A stretch of 64,000 nt of DNA, taken from the NCBI RefSeq assembly GCF_015865035.1, contig NZ_JADZGI010000001.1, forward strand, positions 124,001 through 188,000. The letters are read 5' to 3'. Origin of the DNA: Novosphingobium aureum. GTDB taxonomy: Bacteria > Pseudomonadota > Alphaproteobacteria > Sphingomonadales > Sphingomonadaceae. The position numbers and the translations under genes were made by a program. The notes beneath the pieces were generated by a model that worked only from the letters and a program-made list of their open reading frames with translations, had not been told where the DNA came from and ran no database searches. This document shows positions 49,926 through 58,854 of this stretch, piece by piece (within the stretch, counting starts at the first letter, position 1; each line of letters starts with the position of its first letter).

Positions 49926-50975
49926 TCAGGACTTCGGCGCCTCGCCGGCCTTGCCGCCCTGGCGATACTCGCCCTGACGCTCGATCATCCAGCCGGGGTA
50001 GCGCGGGGCGTTGGGCATGGCGGCATCGAGCCGGTCCATTTCGCCGCTATCGAGGTCGAGATCACTCGCCCCGAGGTTGTCGGTGAGCTGGTCGAGCCGC
50101 TTCGCACCCACGATCACGCTGGTGACCGCCGGCTTGGCGAGCAGCCAGGCGAGGGCGACCTGCGGCACGCTCGCGCCCTTGGCTTTCGCGATTTCGCGCA
50201 TGACGTCGATCACGTCGAAGGCGCTGTCCTTGTCGACGGGCGGAAAATCGAACGAAGCGCGTCGTCCCTCGCCACCCGCCTTGTCGTCCTCGCGCGTATA
50301 CTTGCCCGAGAGGAAGCCGCCGGCGAGTGGGCTCCAAACCATCAGCCCCAGACCCTCGCTCTCCAGCATCGGCACGATCTCGTGCTCGAGATCGCGGCCC
50401 GCGACCGAATAGTAGGCCTGGAGCGAGGCGAAGTGCTGCAGGCTCAGCCTTTCGGAAACGCCCAGCGCCTTGGCGATCTGCCAGGCCGCCCAGTTCGAGA
50501 CGCCGATGTAGCGTGCCCGGCCCGAACGCACGATGTCGTCGAGTGCGCGCAGCGTCTCCTCGACCGGCGTATGCGGGTCCCAGCCATGGATCTGGTAAAG
50601 GTCGACGTGATCGAGCCCGAGCCGTTCGAGGCTGGCGTCGATCTGGTTCATGACGTGATAGCGCGAGGTGCCGGTGTCGTTGACGCCATCGCCCATGGGG
50701 CCCAGCACCTTGGTCGCGACGACCACGTCGCTGCGCGCCACGCCGAGATCGCGCAGCGCCTTGCCGGTCATCTCCTCGGACATGCCCGCGGAATAGACAT
50801 TGGCGGTGTCGATGAAGTTGATCCCGGCATCGAGCGCGCCGCGCACGAGCGCGTTGACGTCGTCCTGGCCGATGCCGCCCATCGCAGCCCACATGCCCTC
50901 GCCGCCGAAGGTCATGGTCCCGAGGCACAGCTCCGAAACCTTGAGGCCGGTGCGGCCAAGCCTGTTGTATTTCAT
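49926..50975 (-). CDS. Aldo/keto reductase
   Basis: NADPH-dependent TIM-barrel reductase of 349 residues, of the YajO/general-stress-protein type. It has the catalytic tetrad Asp and Tyr in FIDTANVYSAG, Lys in VVATKVLG and His in YQIHGWD. The C-terminal SVIVGAKRLDQL segment is part of the cofactor site. Substrate unknown. The ATG at 50975 has AAAGGAG upstream. It is placed between proA and nadD, which are usually adjacent. Confidence 0.9.
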   Translation of the reverse strand: MKYNRLGRTGLKVSELCLGTMTFGGEGMWAAMGGIGQDDVNALVRGALDAGINFIDTANVYSAGMSEEMTGKALRDLGVARSDVVVATKVLGPMGDGVNDTGTSRYHVMNQIDASLERLGLDHVDLYQIHGWDPHTPVEETLRALDDIVRSGRARYIGVSNWAAWQIAKALGVSERLSLQHFASLQAYYSVAGRDLEHEIVPMLESEGLGLMVWSPLAGGFLSGKYTREDDKAGGEGRRASFDFPPVDKDSAFDVIDVMREIAKAKGASVPQVALAWLLAKPAVTSVIVGAKRLDQLTDNLGASDLDLDSGEMDRLDAAMPNAPRYPGWMIERQGEYRQGGKAGEAPKS

Positions 50976-51084
50976 GAGGAAAGGCTCCTTTCGCGGCCGA
51001 GATGGGGATGCGCGGGCGGGCTTGCAAACCCGCTTCGCCGCATCCCCTTCGCAGCCCGGCTCAGGGGAGCCCGGGCGCGCCCGA

Positions 51085-52374
51085 TCAGGGGCGTGCCTGG
51101 CCGGTGCCGCGCACCTGCCACTTGTAGGTGGTGAGACCCTCGAGCGCGACGGGCCCGCGCGCATGGAGGCGGCCGGTGGCAATGCCGATCTCGGCGCCGA
51201 GACCGAATTCGCCGCCATCGGCGAACTGGCTCGAGGCATTGACCATCACGATCGCACTGTCGACTTCGGCGAGGAAGCGTTCGGCAGCGGCATCGTCCCT
51301 GGTGATGATCACGTCGGTGTGGCCCGAGGAGTGCGCGGCGATATGATCGAGCGCTGCATCGAGGCCGTCGACGACCTTCACTGCGAGGATCGCCTCGAGG
51401 TACTCGGTGTCCCAGTCCTCGTCGGTGGCGGCGAGAATGCGCGAATCGATGGCGCGCGCGCGCGCATCGCCGCGCAGCTCGCAACCCGCCTCGATCAGCG
51501 CCGCGACGACCTTGGCCGAAGCCGGGAACTGCGCATCGAGCAGCAGGGTCTCCATCGCGCCGCAGATGCCGGTGCGGCGCATCTTGGCGTTGACCGCGAC
51601 GTCGACCGCGGTGGCTTCGTCGGCATCGGCGTGGACATAGGTGTGGTTGATGCCGTCGAGGTGGGCGAGCACGGGCACGCGGGCATCGGACTGTACACGC
51701 GCGACGAGGCTCTTGCCGCCACGCGGCACGATCATGTCGATCAAGCCCGCTGCGGTCAGCATCGCACCCACCACGGCGCGGTCCTGCGTAGGCACGAGCT
51801 GGATCGCGGCCTCGGGGATGCCTGCCGAGGCGAGTCCCTTGGCGAAGGCGGCGCGGATCGCGTGGTTCGAGTGAACGGCTTCGCTGCCGCCACGCAGCAG
51901 CGCGGCATTGCCCGAGCGCAGGCACAGCGCGGCAGCGTCCGCAGTCACATTGGGCCGGCTTTCGTAGATGATGCCGATGAGGCCGATGGGAATGCGCACA
52001 CGGCTCATCTTGAGCCCGTTGGGGCGGCTCGATTCCTCGATCACCTGACCGACCGGGTCGGGCAGCGAGGCGACCGCCTCGACCGCGTCGGCGATACCGG
52101 CCAGACGCTCGGGATCGAGACGCAGGCGATCGAGCATCGCGCCCGAGAGGCCCTTTTCTTCGCCTGCGGCGATGTCCTTGGCATTGGCTTCGAGGATCGC
52201 GGCCTCTTCGCTGCGCAGCGCCTTGGCGGCGGCACGCAGTGCCTCGGCCTTCTGCGCATCGCTCATGCGGGCGAGCACGCGCTGGGCGGCGCGGCCTTCG
52301 GTGGCGATACGCTCGACGAGCGCTTCGGGCGTCTCGGCAGTCTTGGTGCCGGCTTCGAGAGTTTCAACAGTCAT
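51085..52374 (-). CDS. proA: Glutamate-5-semialdehyde dehydrogenase
   Basis: Second enzyme of proline synthesis, reducing gamma-glutamyl phosphate with NADPH. The 429-residue aldehyde-dehydrogenase-fold protein has IGIIYESRPNVT near residue 116, HLDGINHTYV, and the catalytic Cys in RRTGICGAMETLL. The C-terminal EFGLGAEIGIATGRLHARGPVALEGLTTYKW is typical of ProA. It heads the leftward proA-AKR-nadD-rsfS-rlmH series. proB is not in the window. Confidence 0.95.
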   Translation of the reverse strand: MTVETLEAGTKTAETPEALVERIATEGRAAQRVLARMSDAQKAEALRAAAKALRSEEAAILEANAKDIAAGEEKGLSGAMLDRLRLDPERLAGIADAVEAVASLPDPVGQVIEESSRPNGLKMSRVRIPIGLIGIIYESRPNVTADAAALCLRSGNAALLRGGSEAVHSNHAIRAAFAKGLASAGIPEAAIQLVPTQDRAVVGAMLTAAGLIDMIVPRGGKSLVARVQSDARVPVLAHLDGINHTYVHADADEATAVDVAVNAKMRRTGICGAMETLLLDAQFPASAKVVAALIEAGCELRGDARARAIDSRILAATDEDWDTEYLEAILAVKVVDGLDAALDHIAAHSSGHTDVIITRDDAAAERFLAEVDSAIVMVNASSQFADGGEFGLGAEIGIATGRLHARGPVALEGLTTYKWQVRGTGQARP

Positions 52375-52722
52375 GGTCGGGGCCTAACATTAGCTGGAGC
52401 ACAAGTCACGGCGGCGGGCCGGTAGCAGGCTGGCGCCTGCGCGTCGGCATCGTGGCCGCCAAAGCAACTGAAAACGCGCAAGGGGCCTGCGCCTCGGGGC
52501 GCGCACGAAGGGCGCCGGACAGGGCCACGGGCCGCGCGAGTTGCCGAACGGTTACTAGTGCAAACGATGAGACTCGAAAGAGTTCCTGCGGTTCGTCGCG
52601 CGACTGGCTCGACTCAACCTGAATCGGGGCGGGTCTGCGGTCAGTCGATTCGCCACCCCGGCGGGCGGCTGCTACCCAAGGTGCCGGGGTAACGTACAGC
52701 AGAAAATGCACGCGGGGTCGTT
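52375..52722. other. Non-coding region between proA and the M23 gene
   Basis: 348 bp between divergent genes. It should hold promoters for both, but I see no clear hexamers, hairpin or known motif, and no convincing small reading frame. Confidence 0.4.
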
Positions 52723-53850
52723 TTGAATCTACAATCTGCCGGGGCGTTCCTGAAACGCCTCAGGACAGCATTCCCGGATCGCGAACTGATCATGCGATCG
52801 CAGGGACAAGTCCGTTTCATCCGAATTTCCTCCCGGCTTCAGGTCGTGGCGGCTGCTTCTGCCGGTGCGCTGGCAATCGCCTGGGGCGGTTCGCTCGGCG
52901 CGGTCGCGCTCGCCGGAATGTCGGCCGATGCCGAGCAGGCCGCGCTGCAGCAGCGCGAGGCCGAGGTCGCCCGCGCCGAGAACCGGGTCGCGCGCTACCG
53001 CTCGCAGACCGAGGAGGTCGCCTCCGATCTCGCGCAGCGCCAGAAGTTCATCGAGAAGGTCGTCGAGGCCCATATCGGCGATCTGCCCGAGGAAGGCGCC
53101 GCCAAGGACGCCGCGGGCGAGGCCGATGATGCGCAGGCAGCCAAGATCAGTGCCAACATGCCGCAATCGGGCCGTTTCGCGCATATCGAGGCCGCGCAGC
53201 TCGCCTTCGTCGAGCGCCTGACCCGCTACGCCGAGCAACGTGCCGATTCGGCCAGCAACGCGATCCGCAAGCTGGGCCTCAATCCGCGCACGATCGCTGC
53301 AAGCCAGCGGCGCGCACAGGGCGGTCCGCTGGTGAAGCTGGCGACTTCGGCCGACGGTTCGGTCGATCCGCGCTTCAAGAAGCTGGGCACCAGCCTCGAG
53401 CGGATGGAAGCGCTCGAGAACGGTCTTGCCTCGATCCCGCAGTACAAGCCGGCGCACGTCGCCTACGTCTCGTCGAGCTACGGCTATCGTTCCGATCCCT
53501 TCACGGGCGGCGCCGCCTTCCACGCCGGGCTCGATTTCCCCGGCCCGATGGGCTCGCCGATCTACGCTGCCGCCAAGGGCCGCGTAAGCTTCGTCGGTCG
53601 CCGTCACGGCTACGGCAACTGCATCGAGATCAGCCATGGCAACGGCCTGATGACGCGCTACGCCCACCTCTCGAAGTTCGACGCCCACGTCGGCGAGAAG
53701 GTCGAGGCAGGCACGCCGATCGCGGCGATGGGCAGCACTGGTCGCTCGACCGGACCCCACCTCCATTTCGAAGTCCGCGTGAACGGCAAGCCGGTCAATC
53801 CGCGTCCGTTCCTCGAGGCATCCCGCAATGTTCACAAAGAAAACAACTGA
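52723..53850 (+). CDS. M23-family peptidoglycan metallopeptidase with coiled-coil
   Basis: A 375-residue protein with a hydrophobic segment (residues 45-66), a coiled-coil (about 69-110), and a C-terminal LytM domain with HAGLDFPG and GPHLHFEVR, so both zinc motifs are intact. It overlaps the bactofilin start by 23 nt. In other bacteria bactofilin and an M23 protease form a cell-shape module. The start is a TTG at 52723; the ATG at 52792 would remove 23 residues. A second active M23 protein is at 27689 and the inactive EnvC at 46300. Confidence 0.87.
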   Translation: MNLQSAGAFLKRLRTAFPDRELIMRSQGQVRFIRISSRLQVVAAASAGALAIAWGGSLGAVALAGMSADAEQAALQQREAEVARAENRVARYRSQTEEVASDLAQRQKFIEKVVEAHIGDLPEEGAAKDAAGEADDAQAAKISANMPQSGRFAHIEAAQLAFVERLTRYAEQRADSASNAIRKLGLNPRTIAASQRRAQGGPLVKLATSADGSVDPRFKKLGTSLERMEALENGLASIPQYKPAHVAYVSSSYGYRSDPFTGGAAFHAGLDFPGPMGSPIYAAAKGRVSFVGRRHGYGNCIEISHGNGLMTRYAHLSKFDAHVGEKVEAGTPIAAMGSTGRSTGPHLHFEVRVNGKPVNPRPFLEASRNVHKENN

Positions 53851-54268
53851 TATGGCCAAGTCGCTTTCCGCAGCCCGCGCGGGCAATGCGTCGACCTTCT
53901 CGATGCTGTGCTCCGATACCGTCATCAGGGGCGATATCGAGGCCAGTGCCGACCTTCACTTCGATGGCCGGGTCGAGGGTGACATCACCTGTGCCTCGTT
54001 CGTCCAGGGCGCCGAGAGCGAGATCTCGGGCAACGTCAAGGCCGACAGCGCACGCATCGCCGGGCGCATCCGGGGCACGGTTACGGCACGCAACGTGGTG
54101 ATCGAGAAGACCGCCTACATCGAGGGCGACGTCAGCTACGATAGCCTGACCGTCGAGCAGGGCGCGCGCATCGAGGGCCGTCTCGCACCCAGCGGTGGGC
54201 AGGTTCCGCCTGCGATTGGCAAGCAGACTGCGCCTGCCAAGCCGGCATTGGTTGAAGCGGCAGAGTAA
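53828..54268 (+). CDS. Bactofilin
   Basis: Polymer-forming cytoskeletal protein of 146 residues. A disordered N-terminus is followed by the right-handed beta-helix core (about residues 30-118, with repeats such as DTVIRGDIEAS, FDGRVEGDI, SEISGNVKADS and IRGTVTARNVVIEK), and a Pro/Ala-rich tail. The gene overlaps the M23 gene, so the two are co-expressed. If translation began at the ATG 53852 the overlap would vanish; the first ATG is given here. A bidirectional terminator follows 229 nt later. Confidence 0.9.
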   Translation: MFTKKTTDMAKSLSAARAGNASTFSMLCSDTVIRGDIEASADLHFDGRVEGDITCASFVQGAESEISGNVKADSARIAGRIRGTVTARNVVIEKTAYIEGDVSYDSLTVEQGARIEGRLAPSGGQVPPAIGKQTAPAKPALVEAAE

Positions 54269-54496
54269 GCATTGCAGGGGCGGGGCCTTGGCCCTCTTGC
54301 TCCCGTTGCGGCGCGCAAGGCGTCATCCCGGCGCAGGCCGGGGTTCTCATGGCCCTCGCGCTGATCTGCGCGCGTAGCGCAGGTTAGTCCGCACGTCCCT
54401 CGGCGGTCATTTTCTTGGCAGCGGGAAGTCACAACCAGCACGGCAGACCGGCATCCTCGCTCGATCGCTTTGCACTCGCATCCAGGCGCACCGACG

Positions 54497-54531
54497 GAAA
54501 AAGGGCCGCTCCTTCGGGAGCGGCCCTTTTT
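54497..54531. terminator. Bidirectional intrinsic terminator
   Basis: Stem AAAAAGGGCCGCTCC / GGGAGCGGCCCTTTTT with a short TTC loop between the convergent bactofilin and trcR genes. The preceding 54269-54496 has no gene; a GTCATCCCGG-type imperfect palindrome lies at 54322-54345. Confidence 0.88.
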
Positions 54532-54565
54532 GCTGTCCGGCTTTGACGGACCGGGGAGGGAGGGC

Positions 54566-55273
54566 TTATTCGCCCCGGCCCTCTTCGGCTTCGGCAGCGC
54601 GCTTGGCTTCGAGCCAGGCGGCGGCTTCGGCTTCCTGTGCGGCCTCGTTTGCAGCCTTGGTGGCGGCCTGACGCTCGGCGCGCAGTTCCTCGATCAGCGC
54701 CTCGCGGTCGTCGGTCAGGCGCTCGTCACCCAACGCATCGCCCTCGATGCCGGCCTTCTTGGCAGCCTTGGCGACGATCGCGTCGAGCTCGCGCTGCGAG
54801 CACAGGCCGAGCGTGACCGGGTCCTTGGGGGTGATGTTGGCGATGTTCCAGTGCGAACGGTCGCGGATCGCCGCGATCGTGTTGCGGGTGGTGCCGATCA
54901 GCTTGCCGATCTGCGCGTCCGAGACCTCGGGGTGGTTGCGCAGAATCCAGGCGATGCCGTCGGGCTTGTCCTGGCGCTTGGAGACCGGGGTGTAGCGCGG
55001 ACCCTTGGTGCGGCTCGCGGTGACCGGAATCTTGTGCATGCGCAGCTTGTATTCCGGATTCGCCTGACCCTTCTCGATCTCTTCCATGGTCAGTTCGCCG
55101 GCGCGCACGGGGTCGCGACCGGTGTACTTTGCGGATGCCAGGTCATCGGCCATCGCCTGCACTTCGAGCATGTGCAGACCGCAGAATTCCGCGATCTGTT
55201 CGAAGGTCAGCGCAGTGGTGTCGACCAGCCACGAGGCGGTCGCGTGCGGCATCAGCGGAGTGGGCTGGCTCAT
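54566..55273 (-). CDS. trcR: Cell cycle transcriptional regulator TrcR (DUF1013)
   Basis: A 235-residue DUF1013 protein, known as TrcR in alphaproteobacteria, where it is tied to cell cycle control. Visible are TASWLVDTTALTFEQIAEFCGLH at the start (helix-turn-helix-like), HKIPVTASRTKGPRYTPVSKRQDKPDGIAW in the middle with a second HTH (DAQIGKLIGTTRNTIAAIRDRSHW), and an alanine/glutamate-rich helical tail. With SciP at the right end it is the second cell-cycle regulator in the window. A hairpin lies upstream (55298-55323). Confidence 0.88.
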   Translation of the reverse strand: MSQPTPLMPHATASWLVDTTALTFEQIAEFCGLHMLEVQAMADDLASAKYTGRDPVRAGELTMEEIEKGQANPEYKLRMHKIPVTASRTKGPRYTPVSKRQDKPDGIAWILRNHPEVSDAQIGKLIGTTRNTIAAIRDRSHWNIANITPKDPVTLGLCSQRELDAIVAKAAKKAGIEGDALGDERLTDDREALIEELRAERQAATKAANEAAQEAEAAAWLEAKRAAEAEEGRGE

Positions 55274-55297
55274 GTCTCTATCTCCGGCGGAAACAAT

Positions 55298-55323
55298 AAG
55301 GGCCGCCCCTTCGCGGAGCGGCC
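55298..55323 (-). terminator. Intrinsic terminator after the dnaJ-like gene
   Basis: Reverse strand GGCCGCTCCGCGAAGGGGCGGCC hairpin followed by CTTATTGTTT; it ends about 25 nt before the trcR start, so it may also lie in the trcR leader. Confidence 0.65.
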
Positions 55324-55437
55324 GTACCGGCCCGACTTAGGAGAACTTTGCGGATTCGGCAAGGGACTGCGCCGATTTCGGCGTATTTGGCAAGCAGACC
55401 GGCGCGAGGACCGGTCCGATACTTTGCCAGTGAGCGC

Positions 55438-56388
55438 TCAGACCCCGAGTTTCGCGCGTACGTCGCGGGTGTCGCTCCAGCCCTCGAGCCTGCGCGCCAG
55501 CTCGGCATCGCCTTCGGGCAGGACGATCTCGAGCGCGATCAGCTGGTCGCCGCGCGTCCCGTTCTTGCGGCTCATGCCGCGGCCCTTGAGGCGCAGCACC
55601 TTGCCCGAGCTCGAGCCCGGGGGGATCGTCAGCATGACCGCGCCCGAGGGCGTGGGCGCCTTGACCTTGGCGCCGTTGAGCGCCTCGTCGAGCGTGATCG
55701 GCAGGTCCACGCGCAGGTCGTCGCCGTCGCGGGTGAAATAGGGATGCGGCTGGAGCGCGAGGGTGACGATGGCATCGCCCGCACCGCCCGGACCCGGCTC
55801 GCCCTTGCCCGAGAGGCGCATCTGCGTGCCGTCCTCAAGCCCCGCGGGCAGCTTGAGGTCGATCGTCTTGCCGTCGGACAAGGTGATGCGCTGGGGCTTG
55901 AGCTCGGCCGCATCGGCAAGGTTCACCGAAAGGCGATACGACACGTTGGCTCCGCGCGGCGCGGCGCGGGTGCGTGCCCCGCCACCCATGCCGCCGCCCA
56001 TTCCGCCACCGCGCTGCGCGCCGCCGCCGAAGATGCCGCCGAACAGGTCCTCGAGGTCGATCCCGTCGTTACCGCCGAAACCACCGAAACCGCCGCTGCC
56101 GCCGCCCATGCCGCCACGCGGTCCACCACCGCCGAACCCTCCGCCGCCGAAGGGCATGGTAGGGTTTCCCTCCGCGTCGATCTCGCCGCGGTCGAACTGG
56201 GCGCGTTTTTCCTTGTCGGAAAGCAGGTCGTAGGCCTGGGTCACCGACGAGAAACGCTCGGCAGCCTTGGGGTTGTCCTTGTTGCGGTCGGGGTGGAGTT
56301 CCTTCGCGAGCTTGCGATAGGCGGACTTGATCGCCTTCTCGTCGGCCCCGCGCGACACGCCAAGGGTGGTGTAGGGATCTGTTGCCAT
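55438..56388 (-). CDS. DnaJ/CbpA-type co-chaperone
   Basis: A 316-residue J-domain protein: J domain at residues 5-69 with HPD in ELHPDRNKD, a long Gly/Phe-rich linker (about 78-140, many GGFGGGG and GGMGGG units), and a C-terminal substrate-binding domain. It lacks the zinc-finger cysteines of DnaJ, so it is of CbpA type. It stimulates DnaK. It diverges from pdxH with 152 bp between them. Confidence 0.9.
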   Translation of the reverse strand: MATDPYTTLGVSRGADEKAIKSAYRKLAKELHPDRNKDNPKAAERFSSVTQAYDLLSDKEKRAQFDRGEIDAEGNPTMPFGGGGFGGGGPRGGMGGGSGGFGGFGGNDGIDLEDLFGGIFGGGAQRGGGMGGGMGGGARTRAAPRGANVSYRLSVNLADAAELKPQRITLSDGKTIDLKLPAGLEDGTQMRLSGKGEPGPGGAGDAIVTLALQPHPYFTRDGDDLRVDLPITLDEALNGAKVKAPTPSGAVMLTIPPGSSSGKVLRLKGRGMSRKNGTRGDQLIALEIVLPEGDAELARRLEGWSDTRDVRAKLGV

Positions 56389-56540
56389 GGTCCCTTTTAG
56401 CTAGGTGACGCTTGGCTGAACGGCAAGCTTTGCCCGCATCTTGCGAGCCACTTTCATCGCCGCGTCATGGCGCTTGCGCCTTCCCTCGCCGCGCTGGCGG
56501 GGCTATCGGGCACACGAACCGCAGGCAAAGGACCCGAACC

Positions 56541-57152
56541 ATGGAAAGCGAACAGGCACGCGAAGTCATCCCGCACGGCGATCCGCTGGCGCTGTTCGAG
56601 ACCTGGTACGAGGAGGCGCGCGCGAGCGAGCCCAACGATTCGAACGCCATGGCGCTCGCCACTGCGAGCCCCGAGGGCCGTCCCTCGGTGCGCATGGTCC
56701 TCCTGAAGGGCTATGGACCCGACGGCTTCGTCTTCTACACCAATGGCCACAGCCGCAAGGGCGGCGAGATCGCGGCCAATCCGCATGTCGCGCTGCTGTT
56801 CCACTGGAAGAGCCTGCGCCGCCAGATCCGCATCGAGGGCGCGCTCGCCCCGGTGAGCGAGGCCGAGGCCGAGGCTTACTTCCACTCGCGCCACCGCGAT
56901 TCGCAGCTCGGCGCGGTCGCTTCCGACCAGTCGGCTCCGCTCGATTCGCGCGAGACCTTCCTTGCCCGCTACGAAGAGGCGCGCGCGCGCTTCGAGGGCG
57001 GCGAGGTCGAGCGGCCCAGGCACTGGGGCGGCTACCGCGTGGTGCCCGAGGCGATGGAATTCTGGCACGATCGCCCCTATCGCCTCCACGAGCGTCGCCG
57101 CTTCGTGCGCGATGGCGAAGGGACCTGGTCGAGCACGCTGCTCTATCCGTGA
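56541..57152 (+). CDS. pdxH: Pyridoxamine 5'-phosphate oxidase
   Basis: FMN-dependent oxidase making pyridoxal 5'-phosphate. The 203-residue protein has the FMN-binding RPSVRMVLLKGYGPDGFVFYTN region (around 50-71) and the C-terminal PERPRHWGGYRVVPEAMEFWHDRPYRLHERR-like signature, read here as VERPRHWGGYRVVPEAM. The ATG at 56541 was chosen; the open frame to 56412 is not conserved-looking. The CDF transporter gene starts 82 nt downstream. Confidence 0.94.
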   Translation: MESEQAREVIPHGDPLALFETWYEEARASEPNDSNAMALATASPEGRPSVRMVLLKGYGPDGFVFYTNGHSRKGGEIAANPHVALLFHWKSLRRQIRIEGALAPVSEAEAEAYFHSRHRDSQLGAVASDQSAPLDSRETFLARYEEARARFEGGEVERPRHWGGYRVVPEAMEFWHDRPYRLHERRRFVRDGEGTWSSTLLYP

Positions 57153-57234
57153 CGCCGGACGCAGTGATCGGGACGCGGCGCAACTGAAGGACAGTGCAAA
57201 TCAAAGGGCAGGGCCAATTGAAGGATACGGGGCA

Positions 57235-58185
57235 ATGAGCGAGACCGGCGGGCGCGATCACGCCTGGCTCAACAAGAGCGCGGCTGCGGCGAGCATCTCC
57301 GCGGCGCTGGTGCTGCTCGCGCTCAAGGGCTGGGCGGCGTGGAGCACCGGCTCGACCGCGATGCTCGGCAGCCTCGCCGACACCACGCTCGACCTCGTGG
57401 CGAGCCTTGCGACCCTGCTCGGCGTGTGGATCGCGGCGCAGCCTGCCGACGACAAGCACCGCTTCGGGCACGGCAAGGCCGAGGCCATCGCGGCCATGTT
57501 CCAGATCGTCCTGATCTCGATTTCGGCGCTCGGCATCGCCGCGCGCGCGATCGAGCAGCTCATGGGCGGCGGCGAGGTCGCGGCAGCGGGCGAGGGCATA
57601 GCCGTCTCGGTAATCGCGATCCTCGTCACCTTCGCGCTGATCGGCTGGCAGCGCTACGTCATCCGCCGCACCAAAAGCCTCGCGATCAAGACCGACAACG
57701 TCCATTACCAGTCGGACCTGCTGCTCAACCTCGCGGTGATCGTGGCGCTCGCGCTCGAGGTCTTCGCAGGCCTTCGCGGCGCCGACGCGCTGTTCGGCCT
57801 CGGCATCGCGGGCTGGCTCGCCTGGGGCGCGTGGCAGGCCTCGCAGGAGGCGATCGACCAGCTCATGGACCACGAGTGGCCCGAGGAGAAGAAGGCACGC
57901 TTCCTCGACCTGCTCGCACGCAATCCCGACATCACCGGGGTCCACGACCTGCGCACCCGCACCTCGGGCAACAAGGACTTCGTCCAGTTCCACATCTGGG
58001 TCGACGGCAAGATGACCGTGCGCGAGGTGCACAAGGTCATGGACGAGATCGAGGATCGCATTCACGCCGAGTTCCCCGAGGTCGAGATCCTGATCCACCC
58101 CGATCCCGAGGGGCATGTCGACGAGCAGGGCAATGCCGCCAAGGATGTCCTCCCGCCGATACGGGTCGACCTCGCTGAGGGGTGA
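57235..58185 (+). CDS. Cation diffusion facilitator (FieF-type metal exporter)
   Basis: Proton-coupled divalent metal exporter of 316 residues with six hydrophobic segments and a cytoplasmic C-terminal ferredoxin-like domain. The metal site residues are visible as LADTTLDL in TM2 (Asp pair) and SDLLLNLAV in TM5. The DKHRFGHGKAEA loop between TM2 and TM3 is a family hallmark. The C-terminal domain has HIWVDGKMTVREVHKVMDEIE. Likely metals are iron or zinc. The ATG at 57235 is supported by AAGGATACGGGG. Confidence 0.9.
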   Translation: MSETGGRDHAWLNKSAAAASISAALVLLALKGWAAWSTGSTAMLGSLADTTLDLVASLATLLGVWIAAQPADDKHRFGHGKAEAIAAMFQIVLISISALGIAARAIEQLMGGGEVAAAGEGIAVSVIAILVTFALIGWQRYVIRRTKSLAIKTDNVHYQSDLLLNLAVIVALALEVFAGLRGADALFGLGIAGWLAWGAWQASQEAIDQLMDHEWPEEKKARFLDLLARNPDITGVHDLRTRTSGNKDFVQFHIWVDGKMTVREVHKVMDEIEDRIHAEFPEVEILIHPDPEGHVDEQGNAAKDVLPPIRVDLAEG

Positions 58186-58218
58186 GGGTGGCGCCTGCGT
58201 CGGGGGCGGGTTTTCGGG

Positions 58219-58653
58219 CTATGTTCGTGGAGCCCGCCTTTGGTGCTCGTCTACAAACTTGACCGACACTTCTTTGCACGAGGTGCTGTGGAAAGGCGCC
58301 GACCCGGTTTTCCAAAAAAGCTGATCATCAGTGTGAGACACGGCAATCGCATCGTTCGAGATCCAGCGGACTTGCGCTTCAGCTTCCTCATAGTGCGAAG
58401 CTGCCGCGCAGCCGGCCATATACCAGTCGGGCAACCACCAAGACCTTACCATAACTACGATGGATGGCTCTCCACCGACAACCATCCGCTCGACTTGAGC
58501 TGCGCGCTTTCCGTCTGGTGAGATCGTCTGCGAGATTACGGTTCGACGTGAATCAAGGAAGGCCGCAGGCGCCATCCCCCAAATTGGGAGAGTTGCCAAG
58601 GCAACGAGCAGGATCACGGAAAAGATCACTATGATCTGCGTTCGGCGCTTCAT
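58219..58653 (-). CDS. Unknown membrane-anchored protein
   Basis: A 144-residue protein with one N-terminal hydrophobic segment (residues 7-29) and a soluble domain containing TISPDGKRAAQVERM, a pair of Trp (SWWLPDW), and ISNDAIAVSHTDDQLFW. The repeated strand pattern recalls WD40/propeller-like or DUF-type periplasmic proteins, but I do not recognise a family. Base use is less GC-rich than in its neighbours. It sits in an accessory patch next to a decayed gene. Its promoter zone holds a perfect inverted repeat (58685-58712). Confidence 0.6.
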   Translation of the reverse strand: MKRRTQIIVIFSVILLVALATLPIWGMAPAAFLDSRRTVISQTISPDGKRAAQVERMVVGGEPSIVVMVRSWWLPDWYMAGCAAASHYEEAEAQVRWISNDAIAVSHTDDQLFWKTGSAPFHSTSCKEVSVKFVDEHQRRAPRT

Positions 58654-58684
58654 CGAAGCACGATGTCAGGGATACCGCACGACT

Positions 58685-58712
58685 GCAATGCAATGGATCT
58701 ACCTTGCATTGC
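58685..58712. promoter_or_regulatory. Perfect inverted repeat upstream of the orphan protein gene
   Basis: GCAATGCAA (58685-58693) and TTGCATTGC (58704-58712) form a 9-bp inverted repeat with a 10-bp spacer, 32 bp upstream of the start at 58653. It could be an operator or a small hairpin. Confidence 0.4.
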
Positions 58713-58814
58713 GCGCCCATTCGCTCCGTCCACTACCTCAGTTCCACTGCTCGGAAGCGAGGGTTGACGAGGCTCTTACGATTCAGATGGGCCTGCACAT
58801 TATCAATTCCCTTC

Positions 58815-58840
58815 GTCATTCCCGTGAAAGCGGGAATCCA
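58815..58840. repeat. Terminal inverted repeat, left copy
   Basis: 26-bp sequence beginning GTCATTCCCG and ending CGGGAATCCA, itself a hairpin (TTCCCG/CGGGAA). It matches the copy at 59089-59114 in reverse orientation at 24 of 26 positions. Confidence 0.75.
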
Positions 58841-58854
58841 GTAGCAACTTCGCC

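Noticed and set aside
54322..54345. GTCATCCCGG palindrome as a copy of the 58815/59089 repeat
   Set aside because: Only the GTCAT start and a CCGG-rich hairpin are shared; it is a different, common type of imperfect palindrome.
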